Assembly: GCA_016704445.1 (NCBI GenBank)
Contig: JADJAE010000007.1
Coordinates: 124,001-188,000, forward strand
Origin: Deltaproteobacteria bacterium
GTDB taxonomy: Bacteria; Myxococcota_A; Polyangia; Polyangiales; Ga0077539
DNA length: 64,000 nucleotides
Direction of reading: 5' to 3'
Below, piece by piece: positions 11,666-22,309 of this stretch (positions are counted from its first letter, which is position 1; each line of letters begins with the position of its first letter). Under the pieces are notes generated by a model. It did not search any database. It was not told the DNA's origin and saw only the letters and a program-made list of their open reading frames with translations. The position numbers were made by a program, and so were the translations under genes.

Positions 11666-12394
11666 ATGACCGACCCATCCCATCGAACGAGTGAAGCGCC
11701 CAGCGCCCCGGACCTCTCCCTGCGCGACGTACGCAAGCGCTACCCCGGAGGGCGCGCGGCGCTCGACGGGGTGACGGTCTCCATCGGGGCGGGCGAGCTG
11801 GTGGCCGTCACCGGGCGCTCGGGCTCCGGGAAGAGCACCCTGCTCCACGTGGCGGGCGCCCTCGACCGGGACTTCGAGGGCGAGGTGAAGGTGCTCGGCC
11901 GCTCGCTCGCCGCGCTCTCCGACGCCGAGGCCGCGGCGCTCCGGCACGCGCACATCGGGTACGTCTTCCAGGCCTTCCACCTGGTGGCGTCGTGGACGGT
12001 GCGCCAGAACGTCGCGCTGCCCGCCAGCTTCGCCCCGTCACCAGTGGCCGACCTCCCGGCGCGCGTCGACCGCTGGATCGAGCGCGTGGGCCTCGCGGGC
12101 CGAGGCGACGACATGCCCACCGCCCTCTCCGGGGGACAGCGGCAGCGGGTGGCCATCGCCCGCGCGCTGCTGATGGAGCCCAGGATCCTGCTCTGCGACG
12201 AGCCCACCGGGAGCCTCGACGCGGAGACCGGGGCGTCGATCCTGGGGTTGTTCCAGTCGCTGCACGAGGAGCGGGCGATGACGGTGCTGCTGGTGACCCA
12301 CGAGGCCCGGGCGACGGCCATCGCCACGAGGGTGCTCACCCTCTCCGAGGGCCGTCTGGTCGACGACGTGGTGCAGGCCCGGGGGGTCGAGTGA
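11666..12394 (+). CDS. ABC transporter ATP-binding protein, LolD/MacB type
   Basis: The 242-residue ATPase carries Walker A GRSGSGKST, the Q-loop YVFQAFHL, the signature LSGGQRQRVAIARAL, Walker B ILLCDEPTGSLD and the switch His in LVTHEAR. The DEPTGSLD form and the short length fit the LolD/MacB/FtsE group, which powers lipoprotein release or envelope export without carrying substrate across the inner membrane. The start at ATG 11666 gives a normal-length protein. The stop overlaps the GTG of the permease gene (GTGA at 12391), indicating translational coupling. Confidence 0.93.
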   Translation: MTDPSHRTSEAPSAPDLSLRDVRKRYPGGRAALDGVTVSIGAGELVAVTGRSGSGKSTLLHVAGALDRDFEGEVKVLGRSLAALSDAEAAALRHAHIGYVFQAFHLVASWTVRQNVALPASFAPSPVADLPARVDRWIERVGLAGRGDDMPTALSGGQRQRVAIARALLMEPRILLCDEPTGSLDAETGASILGLFQSLHEERAMTVLLVTHEARATAIATRVLTLSEGRLVDDVVQARGVE

Positions 12395-13809
12395 GGCTCC
12401 GCGCGCTGATCTCCTTCGTCGCCCGCGACCTGCGGCGCTCGATGCGAACCTTCTGGGTCGCCGGGCTGGGCATCGCCGCGGGCGTGGCCACGCTGGCCTT
12501 CTTCCTCGCGCTCTCCGCGGGGATGCGCGCGGTGGTCTTCGGGAAGATCCTGCCCCTCGACCAGGTGGAGGTGATCCCCCCGGAGAGCAGCTTCGGGTCG
12601 GTGTTCTCGATGCTGGGCGGGCGACCGCCGGGGATCGACGACGCCCAGGCGCAGGCCCTCCGCCGCGCCGACGGGGTGAGGATGGCGCTCCCCCGGCTGC
12701 GGCTGGCCTTTCCCACCTCGGGCCGAGGGGGGAGGGCGATGTTCGGCCGGGACATCGGCTCCGGGGAGATTCCCGCCGACGGGGTCGACCCCTCGATGGT
12801 GCGCGCCGACCTGCGCCCCGGGACCGACTTCGAAGACCCGATCGGCCGGGCGAGCAACCGCGCCTGCGCGACGGACGCCGACTGCGGCGCGGCGAGCGGG
12901 GAGTACTGCGACCTCGTGGCGCTGCCGCAGCAGGGGCAGCCGAGGCCGGGGGGGCGCTGCTCGCCGCCCATCCCCGCGGTGGTGTCGCCCTACCTGGTGG
13001 AGGTCTTCAACGGGGCCATCGCCCCGGCGCACGGGCTGCCGCGGCTTGGTGACGTGCTGCTGCGCCAGGCCGAGGGGCTGGTGCTGGAGTGGGACCTCGG
13101 CCGCGCGGGCCTCGGGTCGGCGCGGCAGGGGACGCCCCGGCGGGTGCACGCGAAGCTGGTGGGCGTCTCGCCGCGAGCGATGGACCTCGGGGTGACCGTT
13201 CCCATGGCCGTCGCCCGGAGGTTGAACCGCGAGTACGCCGGCGAGGACGCGGCGACCCGGTACTCCTCGGTGGTGGTGTACCTGCGCGACCCCTCGGAGA
13301 TGACCACCGTGGCGGCGCAGGTGAGGGCCCAGGGGCTGGAGGTGCAGACCCGAGGGGCCGAGCAGATGGGGCTGCTGGCGACGGCGGTGACGGTGATCCT
13401 GTCGCTGGCGAGCGTGGTGACGGTGCTGGTGGCGGCGCTCAACATCGCGCACGGCTTCGCGGCGATGATCAGCGAGCGGCGAGGAGAGCTGGGGCTCTTG
13501 AGGGCGCTTGGCGCGACGCGGCGCGACGTGCGGCTGATGCTGATGCTGGAGGCGGCGGCGATCGGCGCGAGCGCCACGCTGCTGGGCCTCGCGCTCGCCC
13601 GCATCGCGGCCTGGGGCTGCGACGTGGTGGCGCGCACCCGGCTGCCGGACTTCCCCTTCAAGCCGGACACATGGTTCGTGTTCGGGTGGAGGGCGGTGCT
13701 CGGGGTGCTGCTCTTCGGGGTGGCGGCGTGCGTGCTGGCGGTGATGCGGCCCGCGTGGCGCGCGGCGAAGACCGACCCCGCGGCGGCGCTCTCCGGGGGC
13801 GTGGGGTAG
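12391..13809 (+). CDS. FtsX/LolE-like ABC permease with Cys-rich insert
   Basis: The 472-residue protein has one N-terminal membrane helix, a large periplasmic (MacB_PCD-like) domain and the C-terminal FtsX domain with three helices (the MISERRGELGLLRALGATRR loop is diagnostic). It starts at a GTG overlapping the ATPase stop, so the pair forms one operon. The periplasmic domain contains an unusual insert at about residues 152-192 with four Cys (ATDADCGAASGEYC ... GGRC). It resembles the disulfide modules of the secreted lipoproteins in this window. A role in lipoprotein or envelope transport is inferred. The gene ends 9 bp from the convergent histidine kinase. Confidence 0.9.
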   Translation: MRLRALISFVARDLRRSMRTFWVAGLGIAAGVATLAFFLALSAGMRAVVFGKILPLDQVEVIPPESSFGSVFSMLGGRPPGIDDAQAQALRRADGVRMALPRLRLAFPTSGRGGRAMFGRDIGSGEIPADGVDPSMVRADLRPGTDFEDPIGRASNRACATDADCGAASGEYCDLVALPQQGQPRPGGRCSPPIPAVVSPYLVEVFNGAIAPAHGLPRLGDVLLRQAEGLVLEWDLGRAGLGSARQGTPRRVHAKLVGVSPRAMDLGVTVPMAVARRLNREYAGEDAATRYSSVVVYLRDPSEMTTVAAQVRAQGLEVQTRGAEQMGLLATAVTVILSLASVVTVLVAALNIAHGFAAMISERRGELGLLRALGATRRDVRLMLMLEAAAIGASATLLGLALARIAAWGCDVVARTRLPDFPFKPDTWFVFGWRAVLGVLLFGVAACVLAVMRPAWRAAKTDPAAALSGGVG

Positions 13810-13818
13810 CCGGAGGCC

Positions 13819-15569
<1,751 letters not shown>

Positions 15570-15654
15570 GCCCCTCCAAGCCCTCCCTCCCCCGAAAGAC
15601 GACAGACAGGCCCACTGTTTGGACCATGGCCCGCAATCCGCAAGCTCCCCCCGT

Positions 15655-17409
15655 TCACCCCGGCGGCAGCAGCTGCAGATCGAGGCCCCCCGGGTACATG
15701 TACGAGGTGTACCTCGCCGTCCCATAGACCTTCACGCCCAGCGGAACCCCCTCTGCCGTGCGCAGCCGGTGGGCGCCCGGCGAGACCCGCGTGGAGAGCA
15801 CTTCCCACGCGCCGAGGGTGCTGCGCGTCCCCGTCATCGCCGTCCCATCGAGCAGCGCGCTCGCCCCTCTCGGCACCACCACCCCGAGGAAATTGCTGGT
15901 GTACGTGTCGGGCACCAGCAGGTCATACCGGTCGCGAAACTGCTGCGACGGCACCTCGTAGACCATCGCCGGATCGCCCGCCGCGGCGCTGCTCTCTCCC
16001 TGCCCCGCCATGATCTGCGCCACCAGCACCGGGCGCGACGAGGTCATGTGGAAGCCCACCGCGGTCTGGAATTGCAGCACCTGACGCGCCGCGAGCTGCA
16101 CCGAGCGATGCACCGTCGGCGGATCGAAGCGCAGCGTCGCCCCCTCGAAGGGAGACACCACCCGCACCACCGAGGCCACACCGGGACGGTCGATGAGCGG
16201 GGACACCACGAAGTCACGGCCGAGGGTCTCCAGCGGAGCGACCTGCTCCTCCAGGTGGTCGCACGCGGGCCGCGACTGGGGGACGTTGGTGCAGTCGTGG
16301 CCGGCGAAGACCGCCACCGGGGCGCTGGCCTCGACCAGGGCGCCGCTCAGGTCGCCCGCCTCTCCGCCCACCAGCACGAAGACGTCCCCGGGGGTGAGGT
16401 TGTCGCGGGTGATGGTCCCGGTCTCGCCCGCGACCCCGGCGTTGGGGGGAAGACGGATGCTCACCGAGGTGGTCTCTCCCGCGACGGCCGTCACGGCGAT
16501 GAAGCCACCCAGGACGGTTCCTCTCGCGGGGGACCAGTTGGGGGCCGTGAGCACGATGTAGCGCTGCGTGAGCGAGCGCTGCGAGAACAGCAGCGAGGCG
16601 TCGTTGGAGAAGGAGTTGAACCCCCCCGCGCGCTCGAAGCGCAGCGGGTTGAACTGGTACGCCGCCACCGGAGCCGTCGCCACCACGTGGTACGCGCCGC
16701 CGACCACCGTGCCCGTCCTCGCAGGAGGCCATCCCCGGCAGGTGCCCCCCGGCATGCATCCCATGTTGCCAGGCGAGCTCTGCACCAGCCCCTGCACCCA
16801 CGGCAGCGGCACCGCCCTCACGGCGCCAGGGGCGAGCTCCTCGGTCACCATCGAGCTCAGCGCGCCGCCGGAGATGCGCACCGTCACCGGGAACGACTGC
16901 GGGTTGGCCAGCGCCACCGCGAAGGAGAAGGCCGGGTCGAGCTGGCTGTTGGGCGTCTGCGTCGCCCAGTACTCGCAGCCCAGGTAGCCCCGCGCCCCCT
17001 CCGGCACCGCGCACGGGTCGCCGCAGCGCCCGTCGGTGCAGCGCTCCCCGGCGGCCTCGTCGCAGGCCGAGAGGGCCGTCCAGCCGCTGCCGTCCCCGGC
17101 GCACCGCTCGGGCTGCGCGGGGCGCTCGGGGCTGCAGCGCACCGCCGAGGGGGGGCAGGCCACGCAGCCGCCCGCCACGCAGAAGGGACGCTCCCCCGAG
17201 CAGCTAGGGAGGTACTGGCGCGCCCCCGTGTCGGTGCATCGGTAGGGGGTCTGTCCGTCGCACACCACCCCCGCGAAGGAGCACACCTCCGCGGGGATGG
17301 GCGGGCCCGCGTCCATCTCCAGGTCGATGGTGCCGATGGGGGGAGGGCGGTCGGACGTTCCGCATTGCGCGAGGCACCCCATCCCCAAGAGCCACCATCG
17401 ACGATGCAT
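15655..17409 (-). CDS. IgGFc-binding-domain lipoprotein
   Basis: The protein has about 584 residues and starts at ATG 17409, giving a short signal and lipobox (WLLGMGCLAQC). Cys-rich modules follow (about residues 40-130). A long region then resembles the IgGFc-binding N-terminal domain common in myxobacterial and Bacteroidetes surface proteins (GCEYWATQTPN, QRYIVLTAPNWSP, GHDCTNVP, HLEEQVAPLETLGRDFVVSP, YTSYMYPGGL). Exposure on the outer membrane is likely. The true ligand is not known; the name comes from a mucosal protein. The gene lies 28 bp downstream of the esterase gene on the same strand. Confidence 0.82.
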   Translation of the reverse strand: MHRRWWLLGMGCLAQCGTSDRPPPIGTIDLEMDAGPPIPAEVCSFAGVVCDGQTPYRCTDTGARQYLPSCSGERPFCVAGGCVACPPSAVRCSPERPAQPERCAGDGSGWTALSACDEAAGERCTDGRCGDPCAVPEGARGYLGCEYWATQTPNSQLDPAFSFAVALANPQSFPVTVRISGGALSSMVTEELAPGAVRAVPLPWVQGLVQSSPGNMGCMPGGTCRGWPPARTGTVVGGAYHVVATAPVAAYQFNPLRFERAGGFNSFSNDASLLFSQRSLTQRYIVLTAPNWSPARGTVLGGFIAVTAVAGETTSVSIRLPPNAGVAGETGTITRDNLTPGDVFVLVGGEAGDLSGALVEASAPVAVFAGHDCTNVPQSRPACDHLEEQVAPLETLGRDFVVSPLIDRPGVASVVRVVSPFEGATLRFDPPTVHRSVQLAARQVLQFQTAVGFHMTSSRPVLVAQIMAGQGESSAAAGDPAMVYEVPSQQFRDRYDLLVPDTYTSNFLGVVVPRGASALLDGTAMTGTRSTLGAWEVLSTRVSPGAHRLRTAEGVPLGVKVYGTARYTSYMYPGGLDLQLLPPG

Positions 17410-17437
17410 AGCGGGCGATGATCGCACGGGGTGACCC

Positions 17438-18520
17438 TCAGGGCCGGGTGAGCACCGGAGGGATCGAGCACCACGACGGGGCGAAGGGGGGCAGGCCCGA
17501 GGCGATCCACGGGGAGGTGGCGGGCGCCAGGCCGTAGGGGTGGTCGGCGAAGAAGCGCCAGAGGATCGCGAAGGGCGACTCGCCGGGAGAGGGAGCCGGG
17601 AGGGGAGGAAGGGCGTGGCCGCGGTCGTGGGTGCAGGTGACGACGAAGTGGCCGTCGTCGAGGAGGGCGTCTCGGAGGCGCGTGGAGGCCTCGTCGAAGT
17701 TGACGATGAGCCGGTCGGTGGCTCCGCCCCAGAGCACCAGCGAAGGAAACTTGTTGGGCGTCGGCGTGTACTCCATGCGCAGCGTGCTGGGCACGTAGCC
17801 GAGGCCGCCGGAGAGGATCGCCACCGAGGCGAAGTACTCCGCCCTGGGGGTGCTGGTGAGGGCCGTGAGCCAGAGGGCCCCGGCGCTCACGCCCATGCCG
17901 TGGACGCGCGCCGGGTCGACGCGAAACTGCGCCGACACGCAGGAGAGCAGGTCGTCGAAGAAGAGCCGCTCGGGCCGGGGATCGCTCGACAGCAGGAAGG
18001 GCCAGGTGAAGGTGTTGACCGCGCGGTCGTCGGCGGTGCGCTGCTGGTCGGGCACCACCACCAGGAAGCGGTAGCGCTCGGCGGTGCGCTCCAGGTCGGC
18101 CTCTCGCACCATCTGCTCGCCGCTGCCCGCGAGCCAGTGCCAGGCGAAGACCAGGGGCCAGCGGTCGGCGGCGGAGGGGTCGTAGCTGCGAGGCACCAGC
18201 AGCCTGAAGCGCCGCTGAGAAGCCCCCGTCGGGAAGGACGCGTTGAGCGACGAGGCGGCGTCGGGACCCGAGCGCAGCGCGGGGCAGCGGCCGTGCGAGT
18301 AGGAGGGCGGCGCCGGGGGAGTGCGAGGCCACTGGGCGGGCACCACGCGCACCCGGTCGGGAGGGACATCGGGCTTCTCGACGACGGCCGCATCGACGAC
18401 CGAGGCGTCGAGGGCATCGACGGACTGCGCTGCGTCGACGCCCATCGGGGGCGCGTCGGAGCACCCGGCGGACAGCGCGAGGAGCGCGCTCAAGAGGGCG
18501 ATGGGAGCGGGGGATTGCAC
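17438..18520 (-). CDS. Secreted alpha/beta-hydrolase (esterase-like lipoprotein)
   Basis: The 360-residue protein has a lipoprotein signal (IALLSALLALSAGC) and an Asp/Val-rich linker. The hydrolase domain of the PHB-depolymerase/feruloyl-esterase type follows: PLVFAWHWLAGSG oxyanion region, nucleophile Ser in GMGVSAGALW and a candidate His in CTHDRGHALP. Substrate is unknown; a polyester or ester-linked polysaccharide is possible. It lies in a row of minus-strand secreted-protein genes between the CehA-type hydrolase and the IgGFc-binding-like protein. Confidence 0.82.
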   Translation of the reverse strand: MQSPAPIALLSALLALSAGCSDAPPMGVDAAQSVDALDASVVDAAVVEKPDVPPDRVRVVPAQWPRTPPAPPSYSHGRCPALRSGPDAASSLNASFPTGASQRRFRLLVPRSYDPSAADRWPLVFAWHWLAGSGEQMVREADLERTAERYRFLVVVPDQQRTADDRAVNTFTWPFLLSSDPRPERLFFDDLLSCVSAQFRVDPARVHGMGVSAGALWLTALTSTPRAEYFASVAILSGGLGYVPSTLRMEYTPTPNKFPSLVLWGGATDRLIVNFDEASTRLRDALLDDGHFVVTCTHDRGHALPPLPAPSPGESPFAILWRFFADHPYGLAPATSPWIASGLPPFAPSWCSIPPVLTRP

Positions 18521-18569
18521 CGTAGGGGTGCACGGTAGCGCAGCACCGGGCGGAGGGGAGGGGGCGGAG

Positions 18570-20711
18570 CTATGGCCGGGGGGCGACGGTCACCCGCCCG
18601 TCGCCGTCGCGGTCGATGTACCTCGGGCTGGTGAAGCCGATGGCGCGCGCGTCGGGGTAGGGCAGCACGTCGGGCAGCGGGGCGTCGGCGTCGGCCCAGG
18701 CGGTCACCACGGCGTCGCGCTCCAGGCGCAGCACGGCCCGGGTCTCGAAGCGCACGCCGTCGGTCGCGGGGGCCGTCACGGCCCAGCGCTGGGCCACCAC
18801 GTCGTCGCGCCACAGCTCGACGTGCTCGACCGGAACCCACGCCGGCGCCGTCACCGTGATGCGCACCACGAGCACCCCGTCGCGCCCGTCGGTGAGGTTC
18901 TCCATGGTCACCAGGGGCCCCGAGCTCACGCTGGTCTCCCCCCGCCGGATGCCCGCGTACACCCGCTCTCCCAGCGTCGCCCTCGCGCCCTGCGCCACGC
19001 GCACCCACGTCCGGGGGTAGCCCGCCTCCTCGTACACGAGGCGGTGCGAGTCGCTGTTGCCCGTGGCGGCCACGCGCATCCCACGGCGGGCGAGTCCGAC
19101 GAGGTCGACCAGTCCCTCTCGCACCTTCGCCGGGGTCTCCAGCCAGATGCCGTTGAAGGCCTCGACGGCGTCGAAGCCCTCGGAGAAGGCCTCGCTCGCC
19201 CTCCCGGTCGCCGCGTCGAAGCGGGTGAGGTCGAAGTACCCGATGCTGGGCGGCATCCGGGGGTGGTTCACCTGGAGGATGGTCGCCCCCGCGGCGCGAG
19301 CCCCCGCGAAGAGGCCCTGAGGGTCGACGCCGTAGTAGGGCGGGACGGCGTCCTCGGGCGCCACGGCCTCGCCCACCGGAGGCAGCGGGAAGGCGTTGAA
19401 ATGGCCCCAGAGGGTAGCGCCCGCGCTGGTGACCTCGTCGCCGATGGCGGTGACCAGGGCGTGGTCGAGGCCCGCGGCGCGGACGGCGGGGGAGAGGTCG
19501 GTGATGCGGTTGTGGTCCGTGGCGACGGCGAAGTCGATGCCGTTGCAGACGAGCGATCCGACGCGCTGGGCGAGGGTCACCCGGGAGTCGGGCGAGGGGG
19601 AGGAGTGGAGGTGGAGGTCCGCGGCGATCCAGCCGGGAGGGAGCACCGGGCGGAGCGTGGCGCGGAGCTCGGTGGGGGCGCCGACGCCCAGGGTCACGGT
19701 GGAACGATGGAGGGTCCAGGCGGTGCCGCGAGAGGCGGTGACGCGGTACTCGCCGGGAGGGAGGGAGACGTCCCCGTGGCCGTCGAGGAGGTACACCGAT
19801 CGCCCCGAGGCGAAGCCGTGGGCGCGCGCCTCCAGGGCGGGCTGAGGGTCGGGGCCTCCCGCGCGGGCGAACATCACATGCACCGGGAGGTCTGCCCCGG
19901 TGGGATCATCGAAGGCGAGGCGCAGCGTGGCGCCCGCCGCGGGGGGCGGAGCGACGGGGTCGGCGGCGCGCACGGTGAGCGTCCGGTCGCTGCTGGCCCC
20001 GGAGGCCATCCAGGTGACCGCGGAGGGGAAGGTCTCCGCGGCGATGTGCACCAGGTTGCGCCGCGCCACGGCGGCGTCGGCGGTCTCGAAGCGCAGGGTG
20101 GTGCCGTGCTCGGTGAGCTCGATCCATGGGGTGGGGGTGGTGCCCTCCCAGCCCTCGTCGCGGCCCTCGACGCGCACCGAGGCGCTGCCCGGGTTGATGT
20201 CGTCGGCGAGGGTGGCTCCGGCCGGGAGGTCGCGCGCCGTGGTGCGCACCCGGAAGCGCCCGGGCCCGATGACGCAGAGGTGGCTGCGGAGCGAGACCCC
20301 GTCGACGGTGGCGGTGCGCACGACCCCGACGCTGCGGTTGGGGCAGGGCGCGAGGTCGACCAGGGCGGCGACCATCGGGTGCGCTCGGGAGGCGGCGTCG
20401 ATCCAGACCGGACGCCACCAGAGGAGCGGATCGGGCTGGTCGTCGGCCGTCCGATCGACGTCGACGATGGCGCCCATCATGGGGCGGTGGCCGGGCTCGT
20501 CGGGGCGGGCCGCGACGGTGAGCGCGACGTCACCGGCGACGAGGCGCAGGTCGCCGACGCGGCCGTAGGCGTGGTCGGCGAGGCGCGCCCGGTCGAGCAC
20601 CTCGATGCGCGAGGAGACCGACGGCGGGCGAGGAGGAGCACGGCGGCGACGCCAGCGACAGCCCATGGAGGCGAAGACGGAGAAGGCCACGAGCGCGGGC
20701 GCGAGACGCAT
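18570..20711 (-). CDS. CehA/McbA-family metallohydrolase lipoprotein (PHP fold)
   Basis: The protein has about 713 residues. ATG 20711 gives MRLAPALVAFSVFASMGC, a lipoprotein signal. The first half is beta-rich. The PHP-type metal site begins with DLHLHSSPSPDS (HxH) and continues with ATDHN, QVNHPRMPP and TGNSDSHR, the expected metal ligands. CehA/McbA proteins include carbaryl hydrolase, but most members have unknown substrates. The fold call is firm; specificity is not. A paralogue lies at 30001. It is divergent from the methyltransferase gene at 20815. Confidence 0.85.
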   Translation of the reverse strand: MRLAPALVAFSVFASMGCRWRRRRAPPRPPSVSSRIEVLDRARLADHAYGRVGDLRLVAGDVALTVAARPDEPGHRPMMGAIVDVDRTADDQPDPLLWWRPVWIDAASRAHPMVAALVDLAPCPNRSVGVVRTATVDGVSLRSHLCVIGPGRFRVRTTARDLPAGATLADDINPGSASVRVEGRDEGWEGTTPTPWIELTEHGTTLRFETADAAVARRNLVHIAAETFPSAVTWMASGASSDRTLTVRAADPVAPPPAAGATLRLAFDDPTGADLPVHVMFARAGGPDPQPALEARAHGFASGRSVYLLDGHGDVSLPPGEYRVTASRGTAWTLHRSTVTLGVGAPTELRATLRPVLPPGWIAADLHLHSSPSPDSRVTLAQRVGSLVCNGIDFAVATDHNRITDLSPAVRAAGLDHALVTAIGDEVTSAGATLWGHFNAFPLPPVGEAVAPEDAVPPYYGVDPQGLFAGARAAGATILQVNHPRMPPSIGYFDLTRFDAATGRASEAFSEGFDAVEAFNGIWLETPAKVREGLVDLVGLARRGMRVAATGNSDSHRLVYEEAGYPRTWVRVAQGARATLGERVYAGIRRGETSVSSGPLVTMENLTDGRDGVLVVRITVTAPAWVPVEHVELWRDDVVAQRWAVTAPATDGVRFETRAVLRLERDAVVTAWADADAPLPDVLPYPDARAIGFTSPRYIDRDGDGRVTVAPRP

Positions 20712-20814
20712 GGGGGCGATGGTTGGCGACAAGCGCCGCAGCGGACAAGGGAGAAGCGGAGGGGATTCAGGTACTCCGCGAAGGTCCGAGAGCCCCATGC
20801 TATGCGTCGCTGCC

Positions 20815-21537
20815 GTGAAGAAGCTCCCCGCTGCCATGCTGCTCGGCTCCGCTCTCCAGGCCTGCGCGCACGGCGCGCCGCCCGGCCCCTGCCCCGCCCC
20901 CCATGGAGACGCCCCCATGCACGGTCACCACCACGCTCCCTCGTCGGGCGATCAGCCCGGGTATCACCGCCGCTTCGACGATCCCGCGCAGTGGGCGCAG
21001 CGCTTCGAGAGCCCCGAGCGCGACGCGTGGCAGCGGCCCGACCTGGTGGTCTCCTCGCTCTCCCTCGCTCCCGATGCGCGCGTGGCCGACGTGGGCGCGG
21101 GCACCGGGTACTTCTCCGTGCGCCTCGCTCGCGCGGTGCCGCAGGGGCGGGTGTGGGCCGTCGACGTCGAGCCCACGATGGTGCGCTGGGTGCTCGACCG
21201 CGCCCGCCGAGATCAGATCGCCAACCTCACCGCGGTGCTGGCCTCGCCCGACGACGCGCTGCTGCCCGAGCCCGTCGACCTCGTGCTGGTCGTCGACACG
21301 TACCACCACATCTCGGCGCGCACGGCGTACTTCACCCGGCTGCGCAGCTCGCTGCGCCCGGGCGGGCGCGTGGCGATCGTCGACTTCAAGCTCGACTCGC
21401 CCGAGGGTCCGCCCGTCGCGATGCGCCTCGCTCCGGAGGCGGTGCGCGCCGAGATGGAGGCCGCGGGGTACGCCCTCGCGAGCTCGCTCGACTCGCTCCC
21501 GCGGCAGTACATGCTGGTCTTCCGCGCCGCGCAGTGA
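20815..21537 (+). CDS. Class I SAM methyltransferase, lipoprotein-like
   Basis: The protein has about 240 residues. GTG 20815 gives a classic signal (MKKLPAAMLLGSALQAC); ATG 20797 is an in-frame alternative that would bury it. A His-rich segment (HGHHHAP) precedes a Rossmann methyltransferase with motif I VADVGAGTGYFSVRLA, acidic motif II VDVEP and motif IV VLVVDTYHHI. Targeting a SAM enzyme to the envelope is odd, because SAM is cytoplasmic. The signal could be a retained membrane anchor. Related secreted methyltransferases occur in several proteobacteria. Substrate is unknown. Confidence 0.83.
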   Translation: MKKLPAAMLLGSALQACAHGAPPGPCPAPHGDAPMHGHHHAPSSGDQPGYHRRFDDPAQWAQRFESPERDAWQRPDLVVSSLSLAPDARVADVGAGTGYFSVRLARAVPQGRVWAVDVEPTMVRWVLDRARRDQIANLTAVLASPDDALLPEPVDLVLVVDTYHHISARTAYFTRLRSSLRPGGRVAIVDFKLDSPEGPPVAMRLAPEAVRAEMEAAGYALASSLDSLPRQYMLVFRAAQ

Positions 21538-21553
21538 TCGCCGCCCCGCGACG

Positions 21554-21664
21554 GTGAGGCGCGCCCACCCCGTGGCGGCCCATCCGAGACGCAATGTCAC
21601 GGCCGCCGCCAGCGCCGTGGTCGCGCTCCTCGGAGGCTCTGCGGTGGCACGCTCGCTGCTCTAG
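21554..21664 (+). CDS. Possible 36-residue hydrophobic small protein
   Basis: A GTG-initiated frame between the methyltransferase and OmpA-like genes encodes a basic N-terminus (MRRAHPVAAHPRRN) and a short hydrophobic stretch (ASAVVALLGGSAVA), ending in TAG. There is no convincing ribosome-binding site. It may be a chance frame in high-GC DNA. Confidence 0.2.
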   Translation: MRRAHPVAAHPRRNVTAAASAVVALLGGSAVARSLL

Positions 21665-21705
21665 AGGAGGTCTCCCAGACACCCCCTCAAAGGCTAAACT
21701 TCCCA

Positions 21706-22191
21706 ATGATCCGATCGATCTCGACCGCTCTCTCCCTCGCCCTTCTCGGCGCGCTCTCCTCTGGCTGCGCGACCACCGCGACGCCCGGGGGCGCCACGGC
21801 CCACGCACAGCACAACGAGCCCACGCCGTCGCCCGAGCGCATCGCCACCGGCTCGCGCTGCAACGACTGGGCGCTCTATTTCGAGACGGGCTCGGCGAGC
21901 CTCTCCGACGAGTCCAGCGCGATGCTCGGCGGACTCGCGGAGTGCATCCAGCGCGGCGACATCCGCGAGGTGGTCATCACCGGGAGCGCCGATCCTCGCG
22001 GCGCCGCTCCCGAGAACCTCGAGCTCGGACGCCAGCGCGCCGAGGCGATTCGCGCGGTGCTGGTCTCGCGCGGGTGCGACCCGTCGGTGGTGAGAACCGC
22101 CAGCGTCGGCGAGGTCGGCGCGTCTGGCAGCCCGCAGACCTACGCCTCCGAGCGCCACGCCAGCGTGCACACGCACGACCGCGCGCGCTGA
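21706..22191 (+). CDS. OmpA-family peptidoglycan-associated lipoprotein
   Basis: The 161-residue protein has a lipoprotein signal (LALLGALSSGC) and a C-terminal OmpA-like domain. The domain holds the peptidoglycan-binding signature ADPRGAAPENLELGRQRAEAI, the Pal/OmpA TDxxGxxxxNxxLSxxRA pattern. It would tether the outer membrane to the cell wall. It is shorter than typical Pal, and the C-terminus is His-rich (ASERHASVHTHDRAR). It stands alone, without tol genes nearby. Confidence 0.85.
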   Translation: MIRSISTALSLALLGALSSGCATTATPGGATAHAQHNEPTPSPERIATGSRCNDWALYFETGSASLSDESSAMLGGLAECIQRGDIREVVITGSADPRGAAPENLELGRQRAEAIRAVLVSRGCDPSVVRTASVGEVGASGSPQTYASERHASVHTHDRAR

Positions 22192-22309
22192 TCCCTCCCC
22201 GCGCCACCGATCTGCTATCGGAGTTCGGGCCTTCCTTCCGCCATGGTCGCCGCCGGCAGTGTGCACTCGCGCGTCGCGAGGGTCATCGGCCGACCATCGG
22301 GAGGATCCA

